Both the position numbers and the translations under genes were made by a program. Of a stretch of 20,905 nt of DNA, positions 8,827-16,096 are shown in pieces. This stretch comes from RGIG8748 sp045545635 (GTDB lineage Bacteria; Bacillota; Clostridia; UMGS1810). The DNA is taken from positions 1-20,905 of the forward strand of contig JAZQBI010000008.1 of the NCBI GenBank assembly GCA_045545635.1. The letters are read 5' to 3'. Under the pieces are notes generated by a model that searched no databases, was not told the DNA's origin, and saw nothing but the letters and a program-made list of their open reading frames with translations. Position 1 is the stretch's first letter; the number at the start of each line of letters is the position of its first letter.

Positions 8827-8863
8827 AGGGACTGTAAAAAACGAAACGTTTTTTACAGTCCCT
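8827..8863 (-). terminator. Intrinsic terminator of the ftsEX/peptidase operon
   Basis: A perfect 17-bp inverted repeat (AGGGACTGTAAAAAACG and its complement) with a 3-base loop lies 13 bases past the S41 protease stop. On the minus strand it is followed by CTAAATTTTTGG, a usable U-run. This ends the minus-strand operon. Confidence 0.85.
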
Positions 8864-8875
8864 CGCTTATATCCT

Positions 8876-10078
8876 TTATTCAGCTTTCTTTGGCAATTCT
8901 TTTTTGTTTGCCAGTTCTATTGCTTTCTGAAGCTGTGTGTCCTCTTCCTCGCTATACATATAAAGAGGCTTTGTAAGCTCCATTTCCACCTTGACATCAG
9001 GCTCTACACCCTTGCCGTCTATGGACTTTCCGCTTGGTGTATGGTAGCCGGAGGTGGTTATTTTGAGCGCACCGCCGTCCTTTAGCTCGTACATGCTCTG
9101 TACCACTCCTTTGCCAAAGGTTGTTTCGCCTATGATAATTGCCTTGCCGTGGTCTTTGAGAGCGCCTGCAAGAACCTCGGAAGCACTTGCACTTCCGCCG
9201 TTTACAAGCACATACAGGGGAATGTCTATACATTCGCTGTCGGAATTGAATTCCTGCTTGGGAACACTTCTTCCCTTGATGGTGAGAATATTGCCCTCAG
9301 GAAGAAGATAGTCGGCAATCTCAACCACAGAGGTGAGCATACCGCCGGGGTTACCCCTGAGATCAATAATGAGGCTCTTGGCACCGTCATTAATAAGATT
9401 GTTTGTGCCTACAATAAATTCGTCGGCAGATTTCTCGTGGAAATCCGAAAGCATTATATATCCTATATTTCCGTCAAGAAGCTTGGTTTCTGCAGAATTA
9501 ACGGATATATCTCCGCCCTCCAGAGTAAGGTCAAATTCCTCTTCACCCCTAAGGATTGTCACGGTAACGGTACCTTTTTCCGTTACCTGTTTTTTTATGG
9601 CATTTGTTGTCTTGGTCATTGCATCAGCATAGCATCTTTCGCCCTCAAAGGCTACCAGCTTATCGCCTGCTGCAATGCCTGCCTTTTGTGCAGGAGAGCC
9701 TTCAAAAACCCTCTGAACGGTTATGAGGTTATCCTCGCCTGCAAAAACCTCTATGCCGATACCCTTGTAGTTTCCTTCTATACTTGCGGTAAGTTCTGCA
9801 AATTCCTCGGCAGTATAGTACTCGCTGTAAGGATCCTCAAGAGCAGCTACATAGGCTTTCTTTGCCATGACGGAAAGCTCCTTGGAGTCGGTTTCCTTGT
9901 AAAATAAGCTGTCTATCATAGTGCTTATTTCTCCAAGTGTATCTCCCCCAACTCCACCGCCGATTTCCAGACCGGGAAGGGTTGGAATTCCCTTGTAGGA
10001 CGAGCACAAAAGATAGAGAAGTGATGTCACAAGAAATGTAACAAACACTGCCAGAGGCGTATTACTCTTTTTGTTCAT
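8876..10078 (-). CDS. S41 family C-terminal processing peptidase (CtpA/CtpB-type)
   Basis: A membrane-anchored serine protease of the tail-specific (Prc/CtpA) family. One N-terminal hydrophobic segment (about 9-26) should anchor it with the rest outside the membrane. A PDZ domain follows (about 95-180, with GIGIEV and GSPAQKAGI), then the S41 core: DLRGNPGG, GGSASASEV with the probable nucleophile Ser298, and TTFGKGVVQ with Lys323, giving the Ser-Lys dyad 25 residues apart as in the family, plus Gln327. The 400 residues are normal. Start: AGGTGA precedes the ATG. It is 31 bases after the M23 gene and last in the operon. The context suggests a role in controlling the neighbouring cell-wall hydrolase; known relatives also cleave sporulation signalling proteins, so CtpB-like work is an alternative. 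Confidence 0.93.
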   Translation of the reverse strand: MNKKSNTPLAVFVTFLVTSLLYLLCSSYKGIPTLPGLEIGGGVGGDTLGEISTMIDSLFYKETDSKELSVMAKKAYVAALEDPYSEYYTAEEFAELTASIEGNYKGIGIEVFAGEDNLITVQRVFEGSPAQKAGIAAGDKLVAFEGERCYADAMTKTTNAIKKQVTEKGTVTVTILRGEEEFDLTLEGGDISVNSAETKLLDGNIGYIMLSDFHEKSADEFIVGTNNLINDGAKSLIIDLRGNPGGMLTSVVEIADYLLPEGNILTIKGRSVPKQEFNSDSECIDIPLYVLVNGGSASASEVLAGALKDHGKAIIIGETTFGKGVVQSMYELKDGGALKITTSGYHTPSGKSIDGKGVEPDVKVEMELTKPLYMYSEEEDTQLQKAIELANKKELPKKAE

Positions 10079-10109
10079 AGAATTTCACCTACGCTATTGT
10101 ATTACCAAA

Positions 10110-11276
10110 TCAGTTAAGATATGCAGATGGATTTGTGTGAGCACCGTTTTGCAGTACTTCAAAATGCAGATGCGGTCCTGTACTCATACCGGTGGAACCG
10201 CACTTGGCAATAACCTGTCCCCGGCTCACCTTTTGTCCTGCAGACACATTGAGAGAGCTGCAGTGTGCATAGAGGGTAGTAAGTCCGCCGCCGTGATCGA
10301 TAACTACATAGTTACCGTAGCCGCCGGCATTCCATCCGGCAACCAGAACCGTTCCCTCTGCCGCCGCAAAGATGTTCGTACCCATAGCCGCACCGATGTC
10401 AAGACCTGTGTGAGTCTTTACCTGACCGGTTACAGGGTGGGTTCTCGTTCCGTAGGGCGATGTGATGTATGAAGAAGTGCTGGGCCATGCAAATTTGCCG
10501 CCTGTGTATACTGTCTGGGGAGAAGAATTTGACGGCATTGTAAGTCGTCTGATTTCTTCTCTTGCAGCTGCCTCTGCGGCTTCCTGAGCTTTGAGTGCTT
10601 TTTCGTACTGAGCAATATCAGCCATTATCTCGTCAAGAACCTTTTTGCTCTCCTCCTGCTTGGATTTGAGAGCCGCCATCTGGGTGTCTGCCTCATCCTT
10701 GAGGCCTACAAGACGCTTATTTTCCGCTTCCAGCTCTTTTTTGAGCTCTTCTATTTCTGCTGCATATTCCTTGAGTTCATTGAGCTTTGCATTGTCGTAT
10801 GCCGAAATTTCCTTAACAAGGGATATTCTTGTTATAAAGTCCGCAAAGGATGTGGAATTTATAAGTATCTCAAGATATGATACAGTTCCTTTTTGCAGGA
10901 GAACTCTCGCCCTCTCGCAATAATCCTCATACTGTCTGTCACATTCTTCCTTTGCTTTCCGGAGTTCCTCGTCTTTTTCGTCAATTTTGGTCTGGGAACT
11001 GATTACATCGGCATTTATGGAGTCCACCTTTGCCTGCAGGGTGGTAACATCCTTGTCAATTTCGTTATATACTTCAAGTGCACTTTGCTTTCTTCCTTCA
11101 GCTTCGGTTATCTGATCTTTGATTTCCTTCTGCTTTTTAAGAGAGCTGTCTATTTTTTCCTGAGCTGTCTCCGCATTTGCAATCATAGCAGGAAATGCCG
11201 AAATAAGGCTCACAAATACAAACGCAACAAGTGCAACTATTGCCATTATTTTTACAAAGAGAGATTGTTTACGCAT
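10110..11276 (-). CDS. Secreted coiled-coil M23 (LytM) peptidoglycan endopeptidase
   Basis: A murein hydrolase or hydrolase activator of EnvC-like layout. Residues 1-36 are a signal peptide, with cleavage probably after ANA. Residues about 38-255 are heptad-rich coiled coil, interrupted by a short segment around 125-160 like those in FtsEX-regulated hydrolases (PcsB, CwlO, EnvC). The C-terminal M23 domain has all zinc and catalytic residues: His289 and Asp293 (HTGLD), His338 (YAH), His369 and His371 (HLH). It should be an active endopeptidase, unlike E. coli EnvC, whose site is degenerate. AAGGAGG lies 5 bases before the ATG. It starts 10 bases after ftsX, so FtsX very likely controls it through the coiled coil. 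Its role is in septum or side-wall peptidoglycan cleavage. Confidence 0.92.
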   Translation of the reverse strand: MRKQSLFVKIMAIVALVAFVFVSLISAFPAMIANAETAQEKIDSSLKKQKEIKDQITEAEGRKQSALEVYNEIDKDVTTLQAKVDSINADVISSQTKIDEKDEELRKAKEECDRQYEDYCERARVLLQKGTVSYLEILINSTSFADFITRISLVKEISAYDNAKLNELKEYAAEIEELKKELEAENKRLVGLKDEADTQMAALKSKQEESKKVLDEIMADIAQYEKALKAQEAAEAAAREEIRRLTMPSNSSPQTVYTGGKFAWPSTSSYITSPYGTRTHPVTGQVKTHTGLDIGAAMGTNIFAAAEGTVLVAGWNAGGYGNYVVIDHGGGLTTLYAHCSSLNVSAGQKVSRGQVIAKCGSTGMSTGPHLHFEVLQNGAHTNPSAYLN

Positions 11277-11286
11277 AAAAACCTCC

Positions 11287-12189
11287 TTATACCTTAAGGT
11301 ACTTTCTTACAGATAAAGCACTTCCCAAAGCACCGATTACAGCACCGAGTCCCGCATAGGACAGGGCAAACACCTTCCAGATAGACTTAAAGTCCATAAG
11401 CTCCAGGAACTTTACTATGGAGTCATCGTGAATTGTGGCACTGCAGAGTGCATTGTATGCAGAGCTTGTCACACCAAAGGCAATAAGAGCAGACACAATA
11501 CCCACCATAATGCCCTCAATAATGAAAGGCCAGCGTATATAGGAATCGGTTGCACCTACATACTTCATAATATTGATTTCTTTTCTTCTGTTGTGAACGG
11601 TGAGCTTTATGGTGTTGGAGATAATAAATATACTTATCATCATAAATAGGAGAATTATCCAGAAAGAAACCCTCTGCACCATAACTCTTATGGTATTTAT
11701 AAAGGTTATTACATCGTGTCCGTTCTGGACCTCTTTGACACCGTCAATTTCCGATATAAGCTTGGCAATTTTGTCTGTATGAGTTATATCGTCAACACTT
11801 ACATTAAAGGAATCGTTGAGCAAATCCTCGGGAAGTCCCTCAAGAGGTTTTCTGTCCTCGGGAGTCATACTTTCCTTGATTTCCGCAAAATATTTCACAC
11901 CGTTTTCGTATGTTACATCCTTGGTGTACTTTATCTTCTTAATTTCGCTTTCTATCTTGTCAAGCTTTGCCTTGTCCGCCTGAGCTTCGTTTGTAACAAT
12001 TGCCTTTACCTGACAGGCATCGGCAATCTCGTTACTGATGTTATTTACATTCAGAGTAACAAGCAGAAAAATTCCCAGCATAAGCAGGCAGGAGGTTACA
12101 ACAATGACAGAAGCTATGGTCATAAGACCGTTTTTTATCATTCCCGAAAAAGCCTCGGCAATGAATCTTCTGAGTCTTCTAATCAGCAT
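11287..12189 (-). CDS. ftsX: Cell division ABC-type membrane protein FtsX
   Basis: The membrane half of the FtsEX mechanotransmission complex. The 300 residues show four membrane segments (about 22-46, 174-194, 221-242 and 272-292). A large extracellular loop between the first two (about 47-170) is the part that binds coiled-coil hydrolases in known systems. The start was set at the ATG at 12189, which overlaps the ftsE stop by 11 bases and gives the family N-terminus (MLIRRLRRFIAEAF). An in-frame ATG at 12213 would add eight residues. GGGG about 12 bases upstream is the likely ribosome site. It is followed after 10 bases by the M23 hydrolase gene. Confidence 0.93.
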   Translation of the reverse strand: MLIRRLRRFIAEAFSGMIKNGLMTIASVIVVTSCLLMLGIFLLVTLNVNNISNEIADACQVKAIVTNEAQADKAKLDKIESEIKKIKYTKDVTYENGVKYFAEIKESMTPEDRKPLEGLPEDLLNDSFNVSVDDITHTDKIAKLISEIDGVKEVQNGHDVITFINTIRVMVQRVSFWIILLFMMISIFIISNTIKLTVHNRRKEINIMKYVGATDSYIRWPFIIEGIMVGIVSALIAFGVTSSAYNALCSATIHDDSIVKFLELMDFKSIWKVFALSYAGLGAVIGALGSALSVRKYLKV

Positions 12190-12865
12190 TTGTGTAAGCA
12201 CCCCTTTCCTCATCGCGGACAATGGTGCCTTTTTCCACCACTATAACACGTTTTTGCATTTTGTTTACTATATTTTCCGCATGGGTTGCCATAACTATTG
12301 TCGTTCCGCGTCTGTTGATGTCTTCAAGAATTGTCATAATTTCCTGAGCGGTATCGGGGTCAAGATTTCCTGTAGGTTCGTCGGCTATGAGAACAACGGG
12401 ATTATTTACTATGGCTCTTGCAATAGCCACTCTCTGCTGTTCACCGCCGGAAAGCTGTCTGGGATAAACCTTTGCCTTGTGGGCAAGACCTACCATGGAG
12501 AGAACATTGGGCACATTTTTGCGGATATCCTTGCCGGATGCTCCCACAATCTCCATAGCATATGCCACATTCTCCTGAACTGTTTTGTTGGGAAGAAGTC
12601 TGAAATCCTGAAACACTACACCTATCGTACGGCGGAAGTAGGGCACTTCCTTTCTGCGGAGGTCGCAGACATCTATACCGTTTATGGTGATATCTCCCTC
12701 GGTTGCATCTTCCTCTTTCATTATGAGCTTAATGATGGTGGATTTACCTGCCGCACTGCTTCCTACAAGAAAGACAAACTCGCCTTTTTCTATTTCAAAG
12801 GAAACATCGTGCAGAGCAGGAAAGCCGTTGTCATAAGTTTTTGAAACATTATCAAATTTGATCAT
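12179..12865 (-). CDS. ftsE: Cell division ATP-binding protein FtsE
   Basis: The cytoplasmic ATPase of FtsEX, which powers activation of the extracellular hydrolase. Its 228 residues hold Walker A at 35-42, Q-loop Gln86, signature LSGGEQQR (138-145), Walker B VVLIADEP with Glu163 and the H-loop His195. Walker A reads GSSAAGKS, with Ala38 where Gly is usual. The ATG at 12865 was chosen because TCCTCCT (AGGAGGA on the minus strand, 12871-12877) sits 5 bases before it; an upstream GTG would lie inside the ribosome site. A hairpin (12888-12920) separates it from the upstream regulator gene, and I see no obvious promoter between them. Confidence 0.94.
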   Translation of the reverse strand: MIKFDNVSKTYDNGFPALHDVSFEIEKGEFVFLVGSSAAGKSTIIKLIMKEEDATEGDITINGIDVCDLRRKEVPYFRRTIGVVFQDFRLLPNKTVQENVAYAMEIVGASGKDIRKNVPNVLSMVGLAHKAKVYPRQLSGGEQQRVAIARAIVNNPVVLIADEPTGNLDPDTAQEIMTILEDINRRGTTIVMATHAENIVNKMQKRVIVVEKGTIVRDEERGAYTNAD

Positions 12866-12887
12866 GCTTTTCCTCCTGTTCACTGCG

Positions 12888-12920
12888 AAACCGACTTATC
12901 AGTAAGCGATAGGTCGGTTT
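12888..12920 (-). terminator. Hairpin between the regulator gene and ftsE
   Basis: A 13-bp stem (AAACCGACTTATC with GATAGGTCGGTTT, one wobble) with a 7-base loop lies 17 bases past the regulator stop. There is no real U-run after it on the minus strand (only TTTCGCAG). It may be a weak or attenuating terminator, or an RNA processing or stability element that lets ftsE be expressed at a different level. Confidence 0.5.
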
Positions 12921-12936
12921 GGGTTAGTTGGAAATG

Positions 12937-14022
12937 TCAGAGCTTCATGGAGTTCGATCTTAAATATTTGTTAACCATCATGGCAACCTTGAATATGATT
13001 GCCTGGTCGAACACACGAAGGTCAAGTCCTGTGATCTTTTGTATTTTGTCAAGACGGTAAACCAGAGTGTTTCTGTGTACATAGAGCTGTCTTGAGGTTT
13101 CAGAAACATTCAGGTTGTTTTCGAAGAATTTCTGGATGGTGAAAATGATTTCCTGATCCAGATCATCTATTGAGCCTTTTTTGAAAACCTCTGTAAGGAA
13201 AAGCTCGCAAAGTGTAGTGGGAAGCTGATATATGAGTCTTCCTATGCCAAGGTCCTCGTAGCTTAAGATGTATTTTTCATCTTCAAAAACTTTGCCGACT
13301 TCAAGGGCAACTCTGGCTTCCTTGTAGGAACGGGCAATTTCCTTGACATTATTTACCACGGTGCCCATACCTATGACTGCCTTTGCCATAACCTCGGTGT
13401 TGATATTATCGCAGATGCTCTTTGCTATACTCTGCAGGTCACTTAGTTCTGCATCGTCCTCAAACTCTTTTACAAGAGCCACATTGTTTTCGTCTATGCT
13501 GACAACAAAATCAGACTGCTTATTGGGGAACATACTCTCCACAAGCTCCATAACAGAAAAATCCGATACCTTTTCCGTCTGTATGAGGAATACCGCTCTC
13601 TTTGCATCAATAGGTATGTGGAGCTCCACAGCCTTTACGAGAATCTCGCCGGGAAGAATATTATCAAGAAGAAAGTTCTTGATAAAATTGAGCTTGTCAT
13701 GCTTGTCATCATAGAGAGATTTAACAGACGAAAAGCTGACCTGCAATATGTCGGAATAGTTTCTCGCCAGAGTATCATCACCCTTTACAAAGATGATGTA
13801 TTCCACCTTACCCATATTGGAAATAGGCTTGTATGTAAAGCCGTTGTAGGTAAAGGTTTCCATATTCTCGGCAGTAAAACTCAAAACACATTCAAGGTCG
13901 TTATTGCTTATACAGGAATCATTGGAGGATACCACAAAACCGCTGTCGGTAATAATACCCAGATCGCGGTTCATAACCTCCTTCATCTGGTGAGCCATTT
14001 GCTGAAAAAGTCGTACATTCAT
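12937..14022 (-). CDS. PucR/CdaR-family transcriptional regulator
   Basis: A DNA-binding regulator of 361 residues. The C-terminal end (about 303-355, with NVSETSRQLYVHRNTLVYRL) is the PucR-type helix-turn-helix domain. A middle domain (about 205-280) resembles the degenerate GGDEF-like module of CdaR proteins, and the N-terminal 110 residues look like a sensory domain. I cannot tell its ligand; CdaR-family members respond to sugar acids or other small metabolites, but many in Clostridia are uncharacterised. GAGGTGA lies before the ATG at 14022. It has its own promoter, is divergent from bofA, and reads toward ftsE, so it could share transcripts with the cell-wall operon. Confidence 0.85.
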   Translation of the reverse strand: MNVRLFQQMAHQMKEVMNRDLGIITDSGFVVSSNDSCISNNDLECVLSFTAENMETFTYNGFTYKPISNMGKVEYIIFVKGDDTLARNYSDILQVSFSSVKSLYDDKHDKLNFIKNFLLDNILPGEILVKAVELHIPIDAKRAVFLIQTEKVSDFSVMELVESMFPNKQSDFVVSIDENNVALVKEFEDDAELSDLQSIAKSICDNINTEVMAKAVIGMGTVVNNVKEIARSYKEARVALEVGKVFEDEKYILSYEDLGIGRLIYQLPTTLCELFLTEVFKKGSIDDLDQEIIFTIQKFFENNLNVSETSRQLYVHRNTLVYRLDKIQKITGLDLRVFDQAIIFKVAMMVNKYLRSNSMKL

Positions 14023-14085
14023 TATAATTCACCTCAAAAAAATACAAAAGCTGGTATGGGTATACTCGCCCCCATACTTATTTAT

Positions 14086-14114
14086 ATAATAAACTTTTTT
14101 GGGGGTTTTTGCAA
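14086..14114 (-). promoter_or_regulatory. Predicted sigma-A promoter of the regulator gene
   Basis: On the minus strand, TTGCAA (14109-14114) and TATTAT (14086-14091) are separated by 17 bases. The start site would be near 14079, giving a leader of about 57 bases. That leader contains a small inverted repeat, GTATGGG/CCCATAC (14054-14060, 14071-14077), which could be an operator or a 5' UTR hairpin. Confidence 0.6.
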
Positions 14115-14151
14115 TAAATTACGCTTGTAATATTTTTGAAATGTGTATTTC

Positions 14152-14188
14152 TCACAAAAATCAATTTTGCAAGTTGTTATTTTTGTGA
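14152..14188. repeat. Inverted repeat in the divergent regulator/bofA intergenic region
   Basis: TCACAAAAAT (14152-14161) and its exact complement ATTTTTGTGA (14179-14188) are 17 bases apart, upstream of both divergent genes. The half-sites are spaced by about two and a half helical turns centre to centre. This could be a dimer-binding operator, perhaps for the adjacent PucR/CdaR regulator. AT-rich sequence makes chance pairing possible. Confidence 0.4.
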
Positions 14189-14259
14189 ATTTTGCCCAAG
14201 AGAAAAAGTGGATAAATATTTCATTTGTTAAATATATATGAACAAAGGAGGATCGCAAT

Positions 14260-14526
14260 ATGGAACTTACCTTCAGTACAGCTATGGGATATCTTCTGGG
14301 GATGCTGATTATTTTTGTTGTAGGGTGGGTGTTTCTGAAACCCGTAAAATTTATAATAAGGCTTGCAGCAAACAGCGTTCTGGGCGGAATATTTATTTGG
14401 ATAATAAATCTTCTGGGAAAAACCGCAGGAATACATATAGGGCTTAATCCGGTTACGGCAATTGTGGCAGGTGCCCTTGGAATACCGGGAGTTATACTCA
14501 TACTTCTATTGCAGATTTTTTACTGA
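14260..14526 (+). CDS. BofA-like pro-sigma-K processing inhibitor family protein
   Basis: A small membrane protein of 88 residues, the same length as B. subtilis BofA (87). Hydrophobic segments lie at about 5-26, 40-55 and 65-87. The C-terminal half has the family pattern: LAANSVLGGI, INLLGKTAGI, LNPVTAIVAGALGIPGV. In Bacillus, BofA with SpoIVFA holds the SpoIVFB protease inactive in the outer forespore membrane until the signal arrives. Many Clostridia carry BofA-like genes without full knowledge of partners. AAAGGAGG (14244-14251) precedes the ATG. It is a single gene, divergent from the regulator; its promoter is not obvious. Confidence 0.85.
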   Translation: MELTFSTAMGYLLGMLIIFVVGWVFLKPVKFIIRLAANSVLGGIFIWIINLLGKTAGIHIGLNPVTAIVAGALGIPGVILILLLQIFY

Positions 14527-14545
14527 TTAATCTTAAAATAGTGCA

Positions 14546-14575
14546 TTGAAACTGACCTTTGTAAAATGGTATAAT
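14546..14575 (+). promoter_or_regulatory. Sigma-A promoter of the GH28-like gene
   Basis: TTGAAA (14546-14551) and TATAAT (14570-14575) are 18 bases apart, with a TG extended -10 at 14567-14568. The predicted start is near 14582, giving a leader of about 26 bases. This makes the gene independent of bofA, whose stop is just upstream without a visible terminator. Confidence 0.75.
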
Positions 14576-14607
14576 CAATTCATCATCAAAATTTGGAGGA
14601 AAAAAAT

Positions 14608-16044
14608 ATGTGGATAAATGCAAATGACTACGCACACCTGAAAAGCGACACCGATATGATACAGGCAGCACTTGATGATGCCGCAAAAACAGGTCAGAGT
14701 GTGCTGATACCAAAATTCAACCGCCGTACGGGAAAGGATGTCTGGATGATAGACAAATCCATTGTCCTTTACAGCGAAAGCACAGTTATTCTGAATAATT
14801 CCCATCTGCGCCTTACAGATGACAGCATATGCAATATGTTTACAAACTCCAATGCCCGCAAACCCATCGCTCTTGAAGAAGAGGGCAAGGAGAGAAACAT
14901 CACCATAAGAGGTATAGGAAGCGCTCTTCTTGACGGAGGAAAGCACAACGGACTCTATGAGGTAAACGGCATTGCAAGGTCGGTATCGAAATATCCCGAC
15001 AAGCCAATCTCTCTTAATTGCCTTATGTATTTTGAGAATGTGGAAAATCTCCTTGTGGACAACATAAAAATAAAAGATCAGCGTTACTGGGGCATATGCC
15101 TGTACACCACATCCTACAGCAGAATAAGCAACATCACCTACGAAAGCTCATCAAATGTGCCAAATCAGGACGGTGTTGATATTATGAAGGGCAGTCACGA
15201 CATAATTGTGGAAAATATCCGCGGCTGTGTGGGAGACAATGTGGTTGCACTTCTTGCCACCGAGGACGATATATACAGCAAGGTGGTAAAAAATCTCCGT
15301 GACGGAGACATCCGCAACATCACAATCCGCAACATTATGGTTTACGGTGTCGGAGGCTGTGCACTCATAAGACTTCTCAACCACGACGGCTATCGCATAT
15401 ACAATGTGCGGATAGATAATGTAATCGAGGTTTCTCCCTGGTCCGATTCCGATGCACCCGTCGCACAGAATCCCGACCTTGTAATCGTGTCGGATGAAAA
15501 TGGAAATATTGTTCATCAAAGGCACCTTACCCCCGGAGAGAAAGGCTACCGCACCGAGGCGGCAATCCTGATTGGTGAATCCTATTGGTACAACAAATCC
15601 AAGGCACAGCACGGTGATACCTTTGGAATATCGGTATCCAATGTAATGACTCACGCCCGCTACGGACTTTTCCTTAACAATACCCTTATGGATTCCTCCT
15701 TTGACAACATCCGTATGTTCGGAAACGGATTTGCGGCAGTGTACTTCGGAGAGGGAAATATGGAAAACTTACGTTTTTCCAACATTACCTACGACAAGGA
15801 TTGCAAACCTCTTAAAGAGGACGAGCACATCTACATAGAATGGAACAACACGAAATCCGACGGCTTTAGCTGTGTACACGCAAACGGAACGGAATTTGAA
15901 GATGTGACCTTTGACACCATGAGAGCCTGCCACGGTATGGAATCCGTGTTTGGCGGTCACGGAAAGGGCAAAATAAAAGCAAAGGAAATTACAATGTATG
16001 ATGGCACTGTTCTTTCCAATGCAAAGGATATAGAAATAAATTAA
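14608..16044 (+). CDS. GH28-like right-handed beta-helix protein
   Basis: A 478-residue protein with repeated short beta-strand units (for example ENLLVDNIKIKD, ISNITYESS, IIVENIRG, IRNITIRNI), a right-handed parallel beta-helix. It resembles polygalacturonase (GH28): NQDGVD (186-191) matches the NTD motif and GDN (209-211) lies 22 residues on, where GH28 has the catalytic GDD. The second Asp is Asn211, and neither the GHG nor the RIK motif is visible. There is no signal peptide, so it should be cytoplasmic. It may act on imported oligosaccharides (uronides) or have lost ordinary hydrolase activity; the substrate is unknown. The ATG at 14608 follows GGAGG (14595-14599); an upstream TTG lies within that site and is unlikely. 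It has its own promoter and ends in a terminator shared with the convergent giant gene. Confidence 0.75.
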   Translation: MWINANDYAHLKSDTDMIQAALDDAAKTGQSVLIPKFNRRTGKDVWMIDKSIVLYSESTVILNNSHLRLTDDSICNMFTNSNARKPIALEEEGKERNITIRGIGSALLDGGKHNGLYEVNGIARSVSKYPDKPISLNCLMYFENVENLLVDNIKIKDQRYWGICLYTTSYSRISNITYESSSNVPNQDGVDIMKGSHDIIVENIRGCVGDNVVALLATEDDIYSKVVKNLRDGDIRNITIRNIMVYGVGGCALIRLLNHDGYRIYNVRIDNVIEVSPWSDSDAPVAQNPDLVIVSDENGNIVHQRHLTPGEKGYRTEAAILIGESYWYNKSKAQHGDTFGISVSNVMTHARYGLFLNNTLMDSSFDNIRMFGNGFAAVYFGEGNMENLRFSNITYDKDCKPLKEDEHIYIEWNNTKSDGFSCVHANGTEFEDVTFDTMRACHGMESVFGGHGKGKIKAKEITMYDGTVLSNAKDIEIN

Positions 16045-16087
16045 ATATAGGGGATGTAAATTCGCTGAATTTACATCCCCTATATTT
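16043..16087. terminator. Bidirectional terminator between convergent genes
   Basis: A perfect 21-bp inverted repeat with a 3-base loop (GCT) overlaps the stop codon of the GH28-like gene and ends 9 bases from the stop of the giant gene. T-rich sequence follows on both strands (TATGTGTTTTTT on plus; AATTTATTTC on minus). It should terminate both transcripts. Confidence 0.88.
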
Positions 16088-16096
16088 ATGTGTTTT

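Noticed and set aside
9149..9907. Plus-strand open frame of 252 residues opposite the S41 protease gene
   Set aside because: It is a Cys/Phe-rich shadow frame antisense to a strongly conserved protease, with no recognisable domain.
12038..12844. Plus-strand open frame of 268 residues opposite ftsE/ftsX
   Set aside because: It lies antisense across two conserved genes, including their overlap, and shows no domain or ribosome site.
14140..14195. Rex-type operator in the TTTTTGTGA arms
   Set aside because: A Rex site needs the two TTGTGA half-sites as a compact palindrome with a 4-6 base centre; here the arms are 17 bases apart and in the reversed orientation.
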